From: Triglochin maritima | Taxonomy: Eukaryota > Streptophyta > Magnoliopsida > Alismatales > Juncaginaceae | Length of the DNA stretch: 64,000 nt | Assembly (NCBI GenBank): GCA_963682175.1 | Contig: OY821775.1 | Span: 34,408,053-34,472,052 of the forward strand | Reading direction: 5' to 3' | Shown here: piece by piece, positions 32,872 through 43,684 of the stretch | Position numbering within the stretch: the stretch's first letter is position 1 | Layout: each line of letters begins with the position of its first letter | Notes under the pieces: generated by a model | The model's database searches: none | What the model saw: only the letters and a program-made list of their open reading frames with translations | Told to the model about the DNA's origin: nothing | Made by a program: the position numbers and the translations under genes

Positions 32872-33960
32872 TTGTTTTGGTGGGCAAACGTCACGCCATT
32901 GAGGTGTCTGAACAAGGCGTGCAGACTCCTCTACAGCCAGTTCCTAGGAAGGGAACCAACGAGTAATTCAAGACCAGCTTTAGCATTTATACCTGTTTGT
33001 GGAGGAGCATGTAGGAGGTCCAAGTTTGAGGACATGGGCGACATTCTAGACCACTTTATGCGTCAGCACCCACTGACTTTCGTCGAAGGAACAGACCTAG
33101 AGGTAATAGATGACTGGATTTTGAGGATACAACAGATATTTGAGGCGATTGCTTGTTTATCTTAGAGCCGGGTGGGACTGACCACTTACCTTTTTCGGTG
33201 GGCTAGTAATCAGTTGGTGGAGGATGACCACAACGGTGGTCTTTGTTGGATCGATCGTGATTGGTTAGGGAGGAATTCAGGAAGAAGTATTTCCTACAAC
33301 ATCTTTGTAATCGTTTGGGGCGTGAGTGTCTAGTATTTCAGCACTGGAGATCTGAGCCTGAATTAGTATGTTTACCAGTTTTGCTCTCTCAAGATGTATT
33401 ATTTGGAGAATTACAGTACGCCTGAGTAGGGGGTGATGAAATTCATCGAGAGACTTCGACAGATGCACTGACGAGCGGTGCTTATTAGTTTGTCTCAGAC
33501 ACTATAGGACGCACATAGTAGTGCAAGGACTTTGGGTGCTGTGTACCTGAGTCGTACCCTGGAGAGTAAGGAGTTTGGCGGCAGTACAGATCGGTTCAGT
33601 GGGAGAGGAGGCGGTAGTGGTCGTGACATGAGCTAGTTTAGGGGTTGATTCGAGGCTCGTCTTGAGAAGAAGCAGAGGTTACCTGAGGGCAGTGCCAGTG
33701 ATATTTGTGGACGTTGTCATTCTTACCCGGAACGATATTACAGCATCGTGACTAGGGGATGATGCATGAGTGTGGACAACTGGGTCACAGGGCACGTGAT
33801 TGCCCCATGCATAGGGGAGCAGCCGGTGGCAGTGGAAGCATTGGTTGTGGTGGAGCAGCGAGGTCTTCCTTCAACTGTGGAAATTTGGAGCACTTTGCGA
33901 GTGACTTCAAAAGCTTGTGGGATTGAAAGATTATTACCTGTGCTCGGAGTAAGAAGGGGG
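32872..33960 (+). pseudogene. element D gag remnant with zinc knuckles
   Basis: Broken plus-strand gag. FMRQHPLTFVEGTD...DDWILRIQQIFEAI (33057-33155) fits the chromovirus Gag N-terminal core. After stops and frameshifts comes FRKKYFLQH (near 33280), then a knuckle-like ECGQLGHRARDC (33767-33803, first Cys lost) and a second FNCGNLEHFASDF (about 33870-33910). Gag would package the element's RNA. No intact frame exists. Confidence 0.65.
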
Positions 33961-34239
33961 AAAGTTCAGTTACTCGTCTGCTAGTTTATGAGTGGAGATT
34001 GTTGGAGGACCTAGTTAAGAGGAGGTCATTTGCAGCAGCAAACAACAGAGTTATGCTGGTCAGTGTATGGGTTGAGCCAGACATAGTGGAGCGCATTGTT
34101 CGCGCACAGGCAGAGGATCCAAAGAGGGCCACTTTGATGAAGTCGGTAGAGATTGAGAAGTTAGATTTCAGGATAGCACCGGATGTGGGCCTGAGGTTCC
34201 GGAGTAGACGGTGAGTGCCAACGAAAACAGACCTATGGA

Positions 34240-35400
34240 GAGAGGTCAGGGAGGAGACGCATCGTGTTCAATACACGATGTCTAGAGGCATGACTGGCGG
34301 CGAGGTATGAAGAAGGATATCGTGGAGTTCGTGTCATGGTGTTTGGTCTGTCAGCGGGTGAAGATTGAGCATCAGAGGCCTACAGAGGATTGACTTCCAG
34401 AGTGGATGTGAGAGCACGTAACCGTGGATTTCGTTAGCGGACTACCCAAGATGAGATGTTTCCATTACGCAATCTGGATGATTGAGGACCAACTAACCAA
34501 GTCAGCACCCTTTTCGGCAATACAGATGACATAACCTTTGAGCATCTTGTCACAATTATACTTGGATGAGATAGTCAAGTTGCACGGAGTGGAAGTATCC
34601 ATCATCTCGGACTGAGATACGCGGTTCACGTCAGGAATCTGGGGTCAATACAGAGGGTGCTAGGAATGAAGTTGAAGTCAGTCCGACTTTTCACACTCAA
34701 ATGGTTGGTTAGTCAGAGAGAATTATACAGACACTCGATGACATGTTGAGAGCGGGTGCCTTGAACTTGGCAAATAGTCGGGATGAGCACCTATTGTTAA
34801 TCGAATTCGCGTACAACAACAGTTTCCCTGCCAGTATAGGGATAACATCCTTTGATGTGTTGTTTGGACGACCGTGTACATCATCCTCGTGATATGACGA
34901 GAGACAACAAGTCAGACTAGAGATCATCCTGCAATCTGCAGAGAAGATGGATGTGATCAGACAGAGATTTACCACAACGTTGAATGGACAGGAGAGTTAT
35001 GCAGACCAGCGCAGGCGAGTGTTGACTTTTACAGTGGGAGACCACGTGTTATTAAGGATTTCTCCTGTTAAAAAAGTGGTGTTGTTTGGTTACACAGGAA
35101 AGCTGAGTCCGAGCTATGTGAGGTTGTCTGAGGCTTTAGACAAAGTTGGTATCGTGGCATATCAGATGGCATTGTCGACCCTTTCTACGTGTTGGAGGTG
35201 CATATGCTCGTAGTGTAGGCTTATTTATCATTGCAAAAGCGACCACTAGGAATAGTCGATCGGAGGGAGCACCAGTCGAGTCTGAGGGTCATCCTGATGG
35301 ATATGGTGCAGTGACAGGACCACACTCTAGAAGAGGCTACGTGAGAGATAGAGGCAGATGTCTGGAAAAGTACCCAGAGTTTTTGGATGTGTAACGTGTT
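34240..35400 (+). pseudogene. element D integrase remnant
   Basis: Plus-strand fragments in integrase order: MKKDIVEFVS...CLVCQRVKIEHQRP (34307-34381, end of the HHCC zinc domain), VTVDFVSGLPK (about 34418, first catalytic Asp), LDEIVKLHGVEVSIISD (about 34560-34612, second Asp), then TIQTLDDML...EFAYNNS (34726-34830) and GKLSPSYV (about 35098) in the C-terminal domain. Many stops and frame changes occur. The segment before it (33999-34214) looks like the RNase H-integrase linker. The RT core with its catalytic Asp pair is not present between gag and here, so about 2 kb has been deleted. Confidence 0.7.
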
Positions 35401-38117
35401 TTATTTCGCGAACGAAATTCCTTTTTGGTAGGGTGATTGTTGACCCCTAACCCTTTCTCCTTCCTTCCTCTCCCTATCTTCTTAAACCCAAATCCCTAAG
35501 CCCCAAATCCTCATCCCTTCCTCACCTTCATCCTCCTCTTTCTTCAGCTGCGATGATGTTGACAACGCGGCGAGAAGATCGGAGGAGCTCGACGAGGCCA
35601 GTGTCTGCGCGTGCGCTCTCTGGCGAGTTCTTCAAGACTCGATTTGAGTCAAGGTACGCCGCCTACATTGGGCTTAGGGACCATGGGGTCGAGAGGGGAT
35701 GTATGGCCGCGGGAAATGGCTCCGGTAGCTGTGGGAGTTTGGTCGGAGTTGTGGCTGCAAGTTGCGGTTGGTGTTGGAGCTGTGGCAACTTTGGGCTGGC
35801 CGGCGGTAAGTTGGATCGAACGACCAGGGGACGATGGAGGGCTGGAGGCCGGAGAGCCGGCGGCTGGATAGGCTCCGGGTCGGTTGGGGGTTTGGCGAGA
35901 AGGTTGGGTTAATTGCATATTATCCATGGAAATTATTTGTATTGGTTTGTGGTGTTGGCTTTGGGTGTTTTGCATGGAAAACTTGAATGTTGTTGATATT
36001 TGTATTCGTTTAATTAATTGGGCATTTTGGATTATTTGGATGGTAGATATTTCTATTTGATTGGTTAATAAGTAATTGGAATAATTGCAGAATAAATACT
36101 AATGTTTATAGTATTTGATTGAAAGAATTGATAATTGGAATATTGCCTGCAAAATCGTAGATATAATTGAATTTGAATAAATGATGTATAATTGGATTAA
36201 TTCCTTAATAAACCTTAATTTTGGGATAATTGCCCTCTTCACCCTGGAAATTCATATATATTATAAAAAAATTATAAATTGGGAAATTTATTGTTTTTCA
36301 CTTAAACATATGAGAATTATGTTTTGGTATGGAAATTTTGGTAAAATTACACTTATACCCCTGCACCTTTGATTGTGGTTTGAAGTTATACTTTCTTTAT
36401 GATTTTTATAGTCTCGTTTGTGTTTAATTGTACCATAGTTCATGGAGGTGTTAGTAGAGCTTATGTTATGAGATATTGGCGTCATGTGACTCATAATTTT
36501 GGGGTAAATTGCATTTACCCTTGCTTTAGGTCATGTGTGTGTGGTTCGTGGAATCAATGGTTCACCCACCTTGTTGCGAGTGGCCGTTGGAGCGTTGCAC
36601 ACGGACTCGGGTGTGTGGTCTAGTAGTGGAGATGACGTGTAAGGCACGTATGACTAGATGTATGGTGTTCCCTTGTTGGGGCGGTTCGGGATGGTTTACC
36701 AGCGTTGTTACGAGTGACCATTAGGTGGCGTTGCTCACGGGCTCGGGCGTTGTGGTTGGATTCCCGGAGTCGATTTTCCCCTATGTTGTTGCGGTTCGGA
36801 AGGGTCCACCCACATTGTGGCGAGTGACCGTTAGGGAGCGTTGCTCACGGGCTCGGGCGTGTGGTTGGCTTCTGAAGCCGGATGTCGAACTGGTCAGCGC
36901 ACCAGTGTTCTGACGGGTGTCTGTTAGGAGCGTTGCTCACGGGCTCGGGCGCATGGTTGGAGTAGGGTGTTGCATTGTGGACCGGATGTGCGATCTTGTC
37001 GAGGGTCCACGTTCGACCTGACTAGGCACGTTGTCGCCTTGGGGCGTGTGACAGTGTTGCTTTGCGGATCGGATGCGTGGTGGGGTCGAGGTGCACGCTC
37101 GACTTCGGTTGACGCGTGGTCACCTTCGGACACGAAACCAGTGTGAGCCATCAGGGACGGCTAGACCTTGTTGGGTGTCTGGTTGGGGTGGTGTACTGAG
37201 TCTTGATTTGAGACTCAGGCGTGCCTTGTAACGTACCCGAAAACAGCGGAAAATTTAAACAATAATAAAGACCGTCAACGGTCAACACAGGGCACGTCAC
37301 TGGATAACAAACCAACATATATATACAAAATATATAAGATACAGACCCACGTGGAAGTCAAACTATATAAATAAGTCAACTGTGATTACAACAAAAGTGA
37401 ATGTACATGTAATCACTACCTCAAACAAAAGAAGCTAATAAGAGGACACAGGATCTGATCCCGGGGGCACCGTCCTCAGTCACCACCTCAAACTCTAACC
37501 CTGCTCGCTACCTGAAATGCAAACAAACAAACATGCCTGAGTTCCCTGCAGGAACCCCGTATACCAAACCTCCTAAAAATATAAAAAGGAATTAAGAACA
37601 ATGCAATGCTATGCATATGATCATCCACCTCGGGCCCACAATAATGCCCTCACCGCCTCCGCGGCATTGAACCACTCCTGCCACTAGGGTCAAGTCAGTC
37701 CATCGCTGCCTCACAAGGGTCCGTCGACACCACTGCTCCCCAAAAAGTGCAGGAAGGAACCCCCAGTATACGCCGCACCCAAGTAGCGAGTCAGCCCGCC
37801 GAATACACAACTCGGGTCAGACGACAGCCGCTGCTCCCCCAAGAGTCGCCTAGCGCGCACCCTGCCGGAACATCCTCGGCGTACCGCTAAACCCTCGTAA
37901 ACTGCCCAAGGTTTACGGTACACATCCCTCACACCCCGCTCGGTAAGAGAGGAAAAAGGTAGTACAATAATACACCTTCGTCGAAGGTGAAATCCGTAGC
38001 TCTCAAAGCCGGTAATCAACCGTCGCCTCGGAGCCGGTAGTCGACCTATACTCAACGGATCGCGTGTGGATAAATCCACCAACCTGTGGCAGATCGGTCA
38101 ACCTCTAAAAGCACACC

Positions 38118-38730
38118 GGTCGACCGGTCCCCCACACAGTACACAGTACTGTACAAGCAAGTCAACCGGTCGAACCACGCCAACCGAATTACCGACCAAT
38201 CGGTCGAACAAAAGTCATCTAGCGGTCGACCGTTTGGAAGGTCTACGCTATACAAATTTATATAATATATATATCCGACCGGTCGAACCAAGGGGTCGTT
38301 CAACCGATAACAGGACTTTCCGTATTTTGCCTAAGTGATATTCGGTCGACCGGAACTGCTATACAGTTCGACCGAATATCCACAGGCACTCTACCGCTTA
38401 AATAAAATGCTCAGTCGGTCGACCAAAAATTAAAGAGCGGTCGACCGTTTTGATGGTCAAAGCTCCCAACCGACTAAGCATCGAATGGATCGGTCGAACA
38501 AGGCTAAGGGCGTTCGACCGTTTAATAAGTCAAAACCCCCAACCGACCCATTCTCATTGTTATTCGGTCGACCGGTTAAGTGGTCCCGTTCGACCGATAA
38601 CAGCATAACCCCTTTTTCCCGCACAAATCTGGCATAACGGTCGACCGTCTAACGACATCGTTCGACCGTTCGTGGGTCAACGTCAATATAATAATAGGAT
38701 CGGTCGACTGCCCACAGGCACCGGTCGACC
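38118..38730. repeat. array of CGGTCGACCG palindromes in solo LTR E
   Basis: Eight exact GGTCGACC copies start at 38118, 38224, 38344, 38417, 38439, 38566, 38639 and 38723. About nine variants with one base changed (GGTCGAAC, GTTCGACC or GGTCGACT) lie between them. Several exact copies are followed 18-30 bp later by a GTTCGACC variant, as at 38566/38588 and 38639/38659, so each pair can fold as a longer hairpin. The unit spacing is irregular, so this is not a simple tandem repeat. Confidence 0.8.
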
Positions 38731-38880
38731 GATCGTCGTCTTCAACCTCTGAATTGGTTGAAATCCGACGGGGAATTCGACACCAACGTCGATCCCCAAC
38801 ACTCACAAGGCTTATGTGAGTTATATTGAAGATTTGGCATACCTTTAGATCGAGTGAAGAAGCCTCCCAAGCTTGCACCA

Positions 38881-38933
38881 CTTCTTCTTCTCTTTCTTCA
38901 CTTCTTCTCTCCTTCTTCTTCTTCTTCTTCTTA
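38881..38933. repeat. CTT/GAA-rich microsatellite
   Basis: Imperfect CTT repeat, ending in six perfect CTT units at 38915-38932, in the predicted transcribed leader of solo LTR E (GAA-rich on its sense strand). Confidence 0.7.
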
Positions 38934-39524
38934 CTGCCTCCTTCTCTTCTCCGAAAATCTCTCTCACTCTCTGGTTGTTTAGTTGAAAGAAACGTTTCTA
39001 TTAAAACTTCATCTAACTATATATACCAACTATAATTAATCACCTCTAAATCTACCAACCATAAAAAGCCACCTCATCACCCCCATGACTAACACCTCCA
39101 TATCATCCAATCATACACCATTGGCTTAAGTCTTATCTCTTCCTAGATCAGACCAAAGCAAAGCACAATTAATTCCTAAGTAGGTTTATTTAGGTTTAGT
39201 TAATTAAGGGGTTTAGATTAGGTTCTTACATGCCTGCTCGTGTGCAGGTAGGACGCAGTAGGTGACTGGAGGCGACTTAGGCTTGGGACGCGTGGACTGG
39301 ATCTGTTGAGTTCAGTGTCATATACTTTTCCTACTCCTCTTAGTAGTTATGTAGTAGGATTCAGAATTGTTGTATTTCTCTTCCGCATTGTACTTTTACT
39401 TTAACTTTATAATATATTTTAATTGAGGCCTTGAGTTGGTTTTTTTATAGTTAATGTCCCTTTTTCACTTCCTTTTAGTGTTGTGATTATTGTTGTGTCC
39501 TGAGTGCGCATTAGGGGCATTACA

Positions 39525-39885
39525 ATTATAAAACATACTTGTGTCTTTTAAAGGGCAGTCTTGTGGTTTAAGGACCATGTCAAGTTTAAATCGAACTTTT
39601 GAGTATACAACTTTCACGGATGGATTCGTGTTTTACATATCTGACTCATGTCCTTTAAATGACATAAGTGTCCTTTAAAGGACCGACATGAGTTCAAAGG
39701 ACAGATCCTTGCTTCAATGAACATATGCGTGTCCTTTTATAGGGCAAGCTTGGGCTTTAAGGACCCTTACGAGTTTTAAAGAATAGACAAGTGATTTGAA
39801 GGACATATGTATCCTTTAAAGGACAAAAGTGTCCTTCCAAAGGTAGGACCCATTCATCTTTCAAAGGAAACTTTCTAGTATCCAA
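39525..39885. repeat. D target DNA with TGTCCTTTAAAGGACA-like palindromes
   Basis: No gene. Six or more variants of GTCCTTTAAAGGAC occur, for example at about 39553, 39649, 39670, 39731 and 39811-39840. The same motif set appears left of D (13642) and right of G (45530 onward), which ties these three pieces together as one original locus. Confidence 0.65.
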
Positions 39886-42342
39886 TGCAAATGTGATATA
39901 TCAACAGCAGCCCCGCAACAAACTGTACACTCACTCCTACAACCTGGGATGACAAAACGACATTAACTTCCTTTGGGGGACTAGTGGAGGCAACTGTCAG
40001 AGCTCGCATGCTCAACCACAACCCCCACCATATTACCCTTCATGCCCATTGGTGACCTACAAACCACCATATCAAAGGTCTCAGCACCATACCCACCAAC
40101 CTCCTGAGCCCTCATCTTCTGGATATTTTAGCCAGACTCCACCCCAACGGGTTGACCAAAAGGACTCCACTCTAGCTACCTTTGAACCGACCCATCATGT
40201 TAATGTGATTCATACTTTGAGGTCTAGTATGGAGGTGGACAACCAAATTGGGTTGCCTTCCTTGCTATCGCCATCTATTGGTGTCACCAGACCAGTGGTG
40301 ACACCCACATCTATGAGGGAGCTGGATCATGAGGTTCCCTCAATGAATACTTCCAGGAAGGAGCTTGATCCTGAGGTTCCTTCTACTTTTATTTTGACAA
40401 TGGGGCCGAACCCTAAGGTTCCCTTGTCAAATCATGTGTCAAAGAAATTAGAGTATGAGGTTCCTACACAAAAGTACACATCCATTGGTCAACCTGAGGT
40501 CCGCACACATGTTTCTACGGAACGGAATGCTGAGGTTCCTTCGAAAGACCCTTATACCCCGAAGGTGCCATTCCCTGAGCGCCTTAAAAGAAAACTTTGG
40601 ATCAACAAAACAAGATGCTTGAGATCTTTTGGCAAGTTAAGGTGAACATTCTGTTGTTTGAGGTGATTCAGCAGATGCCACCTTATCCCAAGGTTCTTAA
40701 GGATCTATGCACCAACAAGGGAAAAATCAATGTCCCCAAAAAGTTTTTCTTGTGACAAACGTGAGTTCATTGTTGGCACAACCCATGCAAGTCAAATATA
40801 AGGACCTCAGTTGTCCTACTATTTCTTGTGTGATTGGTGATGTATCAATACATCAAGCTTTAATGGACTTAGATGCATATATCAATCTTTTACTATATTC
40901 TGTCTATGTCAACCTGTGTCTGGGAGACCTCAAACAAACAAAAACCACTCTTCAACTGGTTGATATGTCAATCAAGAAACCAAGGGGCGTGGTCGATTTC
41001 CTTGTTTTAGATACTGAACCTGTACCAAACTCACTTGGACAAATTCCTATTATTTTGGGGTGACCATTTCTAGCAACTTCCAATGCCTTGATCAATTGTC
41101 ATAATGGTCTGATACGTTTGACTTATGGTAGTCAGTGTACTAATTTCAACATCTTCACCATCGGGAAGAAGTCAGATTCCTTCGATGAGCCTATAGAGGT
41201 CAATCTTATCCAAGGCACGGATGTGAACAAAGTTGAAGGCACCTTCAAGTATAGAGGGTTGTTCGATGGAGATCATGATGGTGGTGAAGATGATTCAACT
41301 GTGCTAGCACAAGAAGGTGTCTTATCTTGTGATCATATGTCCTTCAAACTAAAAAGGAGGCTCCCAAAATTGAATTGAACATGATGCATTAGGCTCTCTA
41401 GTACACCAGCATTAGTTCTTATCAAGTCGTAAGGATGCACCATGATTTTCCCTCGGCGCAAGAGTAATCATAGGGTTTCAGTACTCAAACAAATAAAGAA
41501 TCCCACCATGAACCTAGTGAAACAAAGAATTTGTGCCTCTTAGTATAAGAAAGTTTGTCGTAGTCAGGGACCCTTAAACTCCTTGTGAAACCTTAATTGT
41601 AGGGGTTTTGGATCATGTGTAGATATGAAATAATTTAGTAAGATGTTCTCTCTTCTCCCATGGCTCCAATCACTTAGGAAATTAGGTCCGAGGGGACTTA
41701 GTACTTGGTGTTCTCGAGTCATCTGACTTGGGATGCACTGACCGAACTCCAATTACACGGGTAGAAGGGGTATACTTGATATTGTAAGTCCTCACAGGCA
41801 ATGAAGCACGAAAGCGGACCCTCAGAGAATTAAACACCCAGCAGTTTTAACTCCTTATTCTCTACACATAGAAAAACAAAAAAAAATACAAATACAAATA
41901 CAAATAAGAACCTCAATGGACTTTACACAATGTATCACTTGAGGATGTTAAGATTGCCCATGTCTATCACTTAAGTCCTTAATTAGCTTGCACGAATGGT
42001 TCCCTTGGCTAGGTGTGTGGATATGATATATATAGGGTCGTCCTATAGGCTTACCGTGTCCAAGGATCGACAAAAGTAGGTCCATCGAGTCATGTTGCTA
42101 GGTTGAATTTGGCATCAATGTTTGGATTTTGTGGGAATGTCCGCTCAAAACCCTCAGGAGAGACCACTCTTCCTCCTTGGTGACAAGGAGGTTTAACGGC
42201 TTGTTGCACGTGCTAAGTCCAATCGTCATTCCTATGAAAGTGAGTTCGGATTTACCTATTTTTCGTATGTTTTCCTTTATTTCATTTTTCTCTTTCATTG
42301 TATTGCTCTGGACTATGAAGAGGTAAGTGTGGGTGTATTTGA
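39886..42342 (+). mobile_element. Element G interior: 5'-truncated Athila-like copy
   Basis: Plus strand. Homology to element B gag begins abruptly near 39886, in the region between zinc knuckle and Gln-rich segment. It runs through protease (40770-41340) and into the 3' noncoding region, with GCACCATGATTTTCCCTCGG at 41445 and CCTCCTTG/CAAGGAGG arms at 42172-42191. It ends at a weak polypurine tract, AGGTAAGTGTGGGTGTATT, before an LTR start at 42343. The 5' LTR, primer site and N-terminal gag are missing, and RT and integrase are absent. Confidence 0.7.
40049..41378 (+). pseudogene. element G gag C-terminus and protease, broken
   Basis: A Pro/Gln-rich gag end (QRSQHHTHQPPEPSSSGY, matching element B) is followed by a Thr/Ser/Pro-rich insert with five near-repeats of (D/N/E)xEVPS (residues about 80-175). 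The frame breaks near 40640 in the KQVKVNI segment. The protease part (40707-41378) reads ALMDLDAYINLLLYSVY: the DLGA(S) motif has become DLDAY, so catalysis is lost. A TGA at 41061-41063 replaces Arg in LGRPFLAT. Clearly dead. Confidence 0.7.
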
Positions 42343-43195
42343 TTAGTAGCATATAATACAACACATTCATGCTATTTATCTTTTATTTTACACCAATTTT
42401 GTGCTACTCGAGTGTTTGTTGATGCTATTTTAGGTGTTAGGAAATAAAGAATAGAAAGGAAGAGAAAATGACTGAAATGCAAGAAGAAAGGACTCAAATG
42501 AAGCAAATTGGACTTGTTTTCTCATGCACAAGGACCCATCTGCAAATCAAGAAGGATCCAGATGAAATTCAGAGGGATCTGAACGCACAAAAAATATATC
42601 GAGCACAAAAATCCTTCAATACCATGAGCTTGAGGAGTATTTTGGGAATAACTAAATCTCTTTCTTTCCATGCTTAATCTCACAATCTCTTGCTGAAGCA
42701 AGATATTAAGCATGTGAGATTAAGCATTGGCACCAATCTGATCAATCCACCACTGGCGGATCTAATTGGTCCAATTTGTCCCCAATTTCTCCTATGGCAC
42801 CAATCAAATTAGTAAGGTGCATTAGAACATAGAGAAATCAATTTCAGCCGTTGGATTGCTCCCAGAATCATCTACACCACAATATCTTCTATAAATAGCA
42901 TGGTTTCTTCTTTCTTTCCTCTTCTTCTCCACTTCCACCATTAGAGTAGGTTAGTTTTTTACCCAATTTGGCTACAAGTAAAGGAAGGTGTATGAAGGTT
43001 GTAATCTCACATTTTCCTTAATATAAGGTTGGATTCATGTTCCTCTTGTCATTAACTTTCTTTCTATCCAATTAGTATTTGATTTTGTTGGTTAGTTTTC
43101 TAGTTAGAATTTTTTGCCATGTTTATTCTTAATCTCTTGCTTTCCATGCTTGTAATTAATCTCTTGCTTTCCATGCTTAATCTCACATGTGCAGG
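42343..43195 (+). repeat. element G LTR, U3 part
   Basis: Starts TGATTAGTAGCATAT directly after the polypurine tract. TATA (TATAAATAG) is near 42890 and no USE is present. The part is cut at 43195 by an inverted LTR fragment. It contains a long hairpin (42671-42726) and a twice-repeated CTCTTGCTTTCCATGCTT segment near 43130-43185. Confidence 0.6.
42671..42726. repeat. hairpin with perfect 14-bp arms
   Basis: TGCTTAATCTCACA (42671-42684) and TGTGAGATTAAGCA (42713-42726) are exact inverted repeats. The 28-bp loop itself holds TCTTGC...GCAAGA, so a longer cruciform is possible. It lies upstream of the TATA box of the G LTR. Confidence 0.8.
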
Positions 43196-43684
43196 GTGAT
43201 TGAATCAGTTATAATAAACGCAAGTGCACGGTGTCAGTGAAGATGTGCAAGTACGGGCCGTACCATAAGGAGTTGTGCGCGTTGTTGTTACTACCCTACT
43301 CGAGGGGAAAGGAGAGGAGAATGAATGGATTATGATAAACAAACTACTAAATGATGAATTAATCAACAATTAAACTAAACCCCTTGGACTGGAGGTGTAA
43401 TAGTGAGGTGTGTGGGCATGAGTGGGTCTTCATTTCATTAAGTACAAGGTGACATCAACTAGAAACTATTGTGGAGTCTAATTAACACAAACTACATTTA
43501 CATGAATACCTAACTAATATAGTTAGACATGAGGTTAAGATGCACTTTGGGATCTCAAGAATGAACTAAGTACTTATTCTGGCCATTAGGACAACAACTA
43601 ACCATCCATACAACTTAATATATTCACGCATTCTCTACTAATCAAGCATTCATACATAAAAAACCACATCCATACAAAGATAAA
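43196..43684 (-). repeat. inverted LTR fragment (U5-R side)
   Basis: Begins TGATTGAATCA, then AAACGCAAGTGCACGGTGTC, the U5 end of an Athila-like LTR in minus orientation. It runs 489 bp and is cut where a plus-oriented LTR starts. Head-to-head arrangement, as at 15275-15362. Confidence 0.6.

Larger units (their letters stand above)
37227..39230 (-). mobile_element. Element E: solo LTR in the D 3' LTR
   Basis: 2004 bp, TGTAACGTACCCG...GGTTCTTACA, with the perfect target duplication TGCCT at 37222-37226 and 39231-39235. No internal genes or primer site follow, so it is a solo LTR left by LTR-LTR recombination. Minus orientation is chosen because a TATA-like GGTATATATAG followed by a purine-rich leader reads on the minus strand near 39015, and because the minus strand ends in GGGTACGTTACA, a typical chromovirus LTR end. 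It contains a dense array of GGTCGACC-type palindromes. Confidence 0.85.
13663..39524 (+). mobile_element. Element D: chromovirus-like Ty3/gypsy element, deleted and twice interrupted
   Basis: TG...CA LTRs of about 2.1 kb: 5' copy 13663-15279 plus 32273-32775, 3' copy 35438-37226 plus 39236-39524. The target duplication ATTAT is at 13658-13662 and 39525-39529. The primer site TGGTATCAGAGC at 32779 matches initiator tRNA-Met, as in plant chromoviruses. The interior is only about 2.66 kb and contains gag, zinc-knuckle and integrase remnants in that order, with the RT core missing. Element C-out lies in the 5' LTR and solo LTR E in the 3' LTR. Removing both inserts restores two collinear LTRs. 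Confidence 0.85.
35438..39524 (+). repeat. 3' LTR of element D, split by solo LTR E
   Basis: 35438-37226 plus 39236-39524, about 2.08 kb without the insert. Starts TGTTGACCCCTAACCC after a short purine-rich run and ends GGGCATTACA. The four-copy inner repeat lies at about 36573-36955. Confidence 0.85.

Noticed and set aside
38118..38730. CRISPR-like array
   Set aside because: Irregular spacing, an 8-10 bp palindromic core only, no spacers of uniform length and a eukaryotic context.
37592..38881. Several open frames of 70-120 residues inside solo LTR E
   Set aside because: They follow the repeated GGTCGACC motif (giving VDR/STG repeats), overlap on both strands and resemble no protein.
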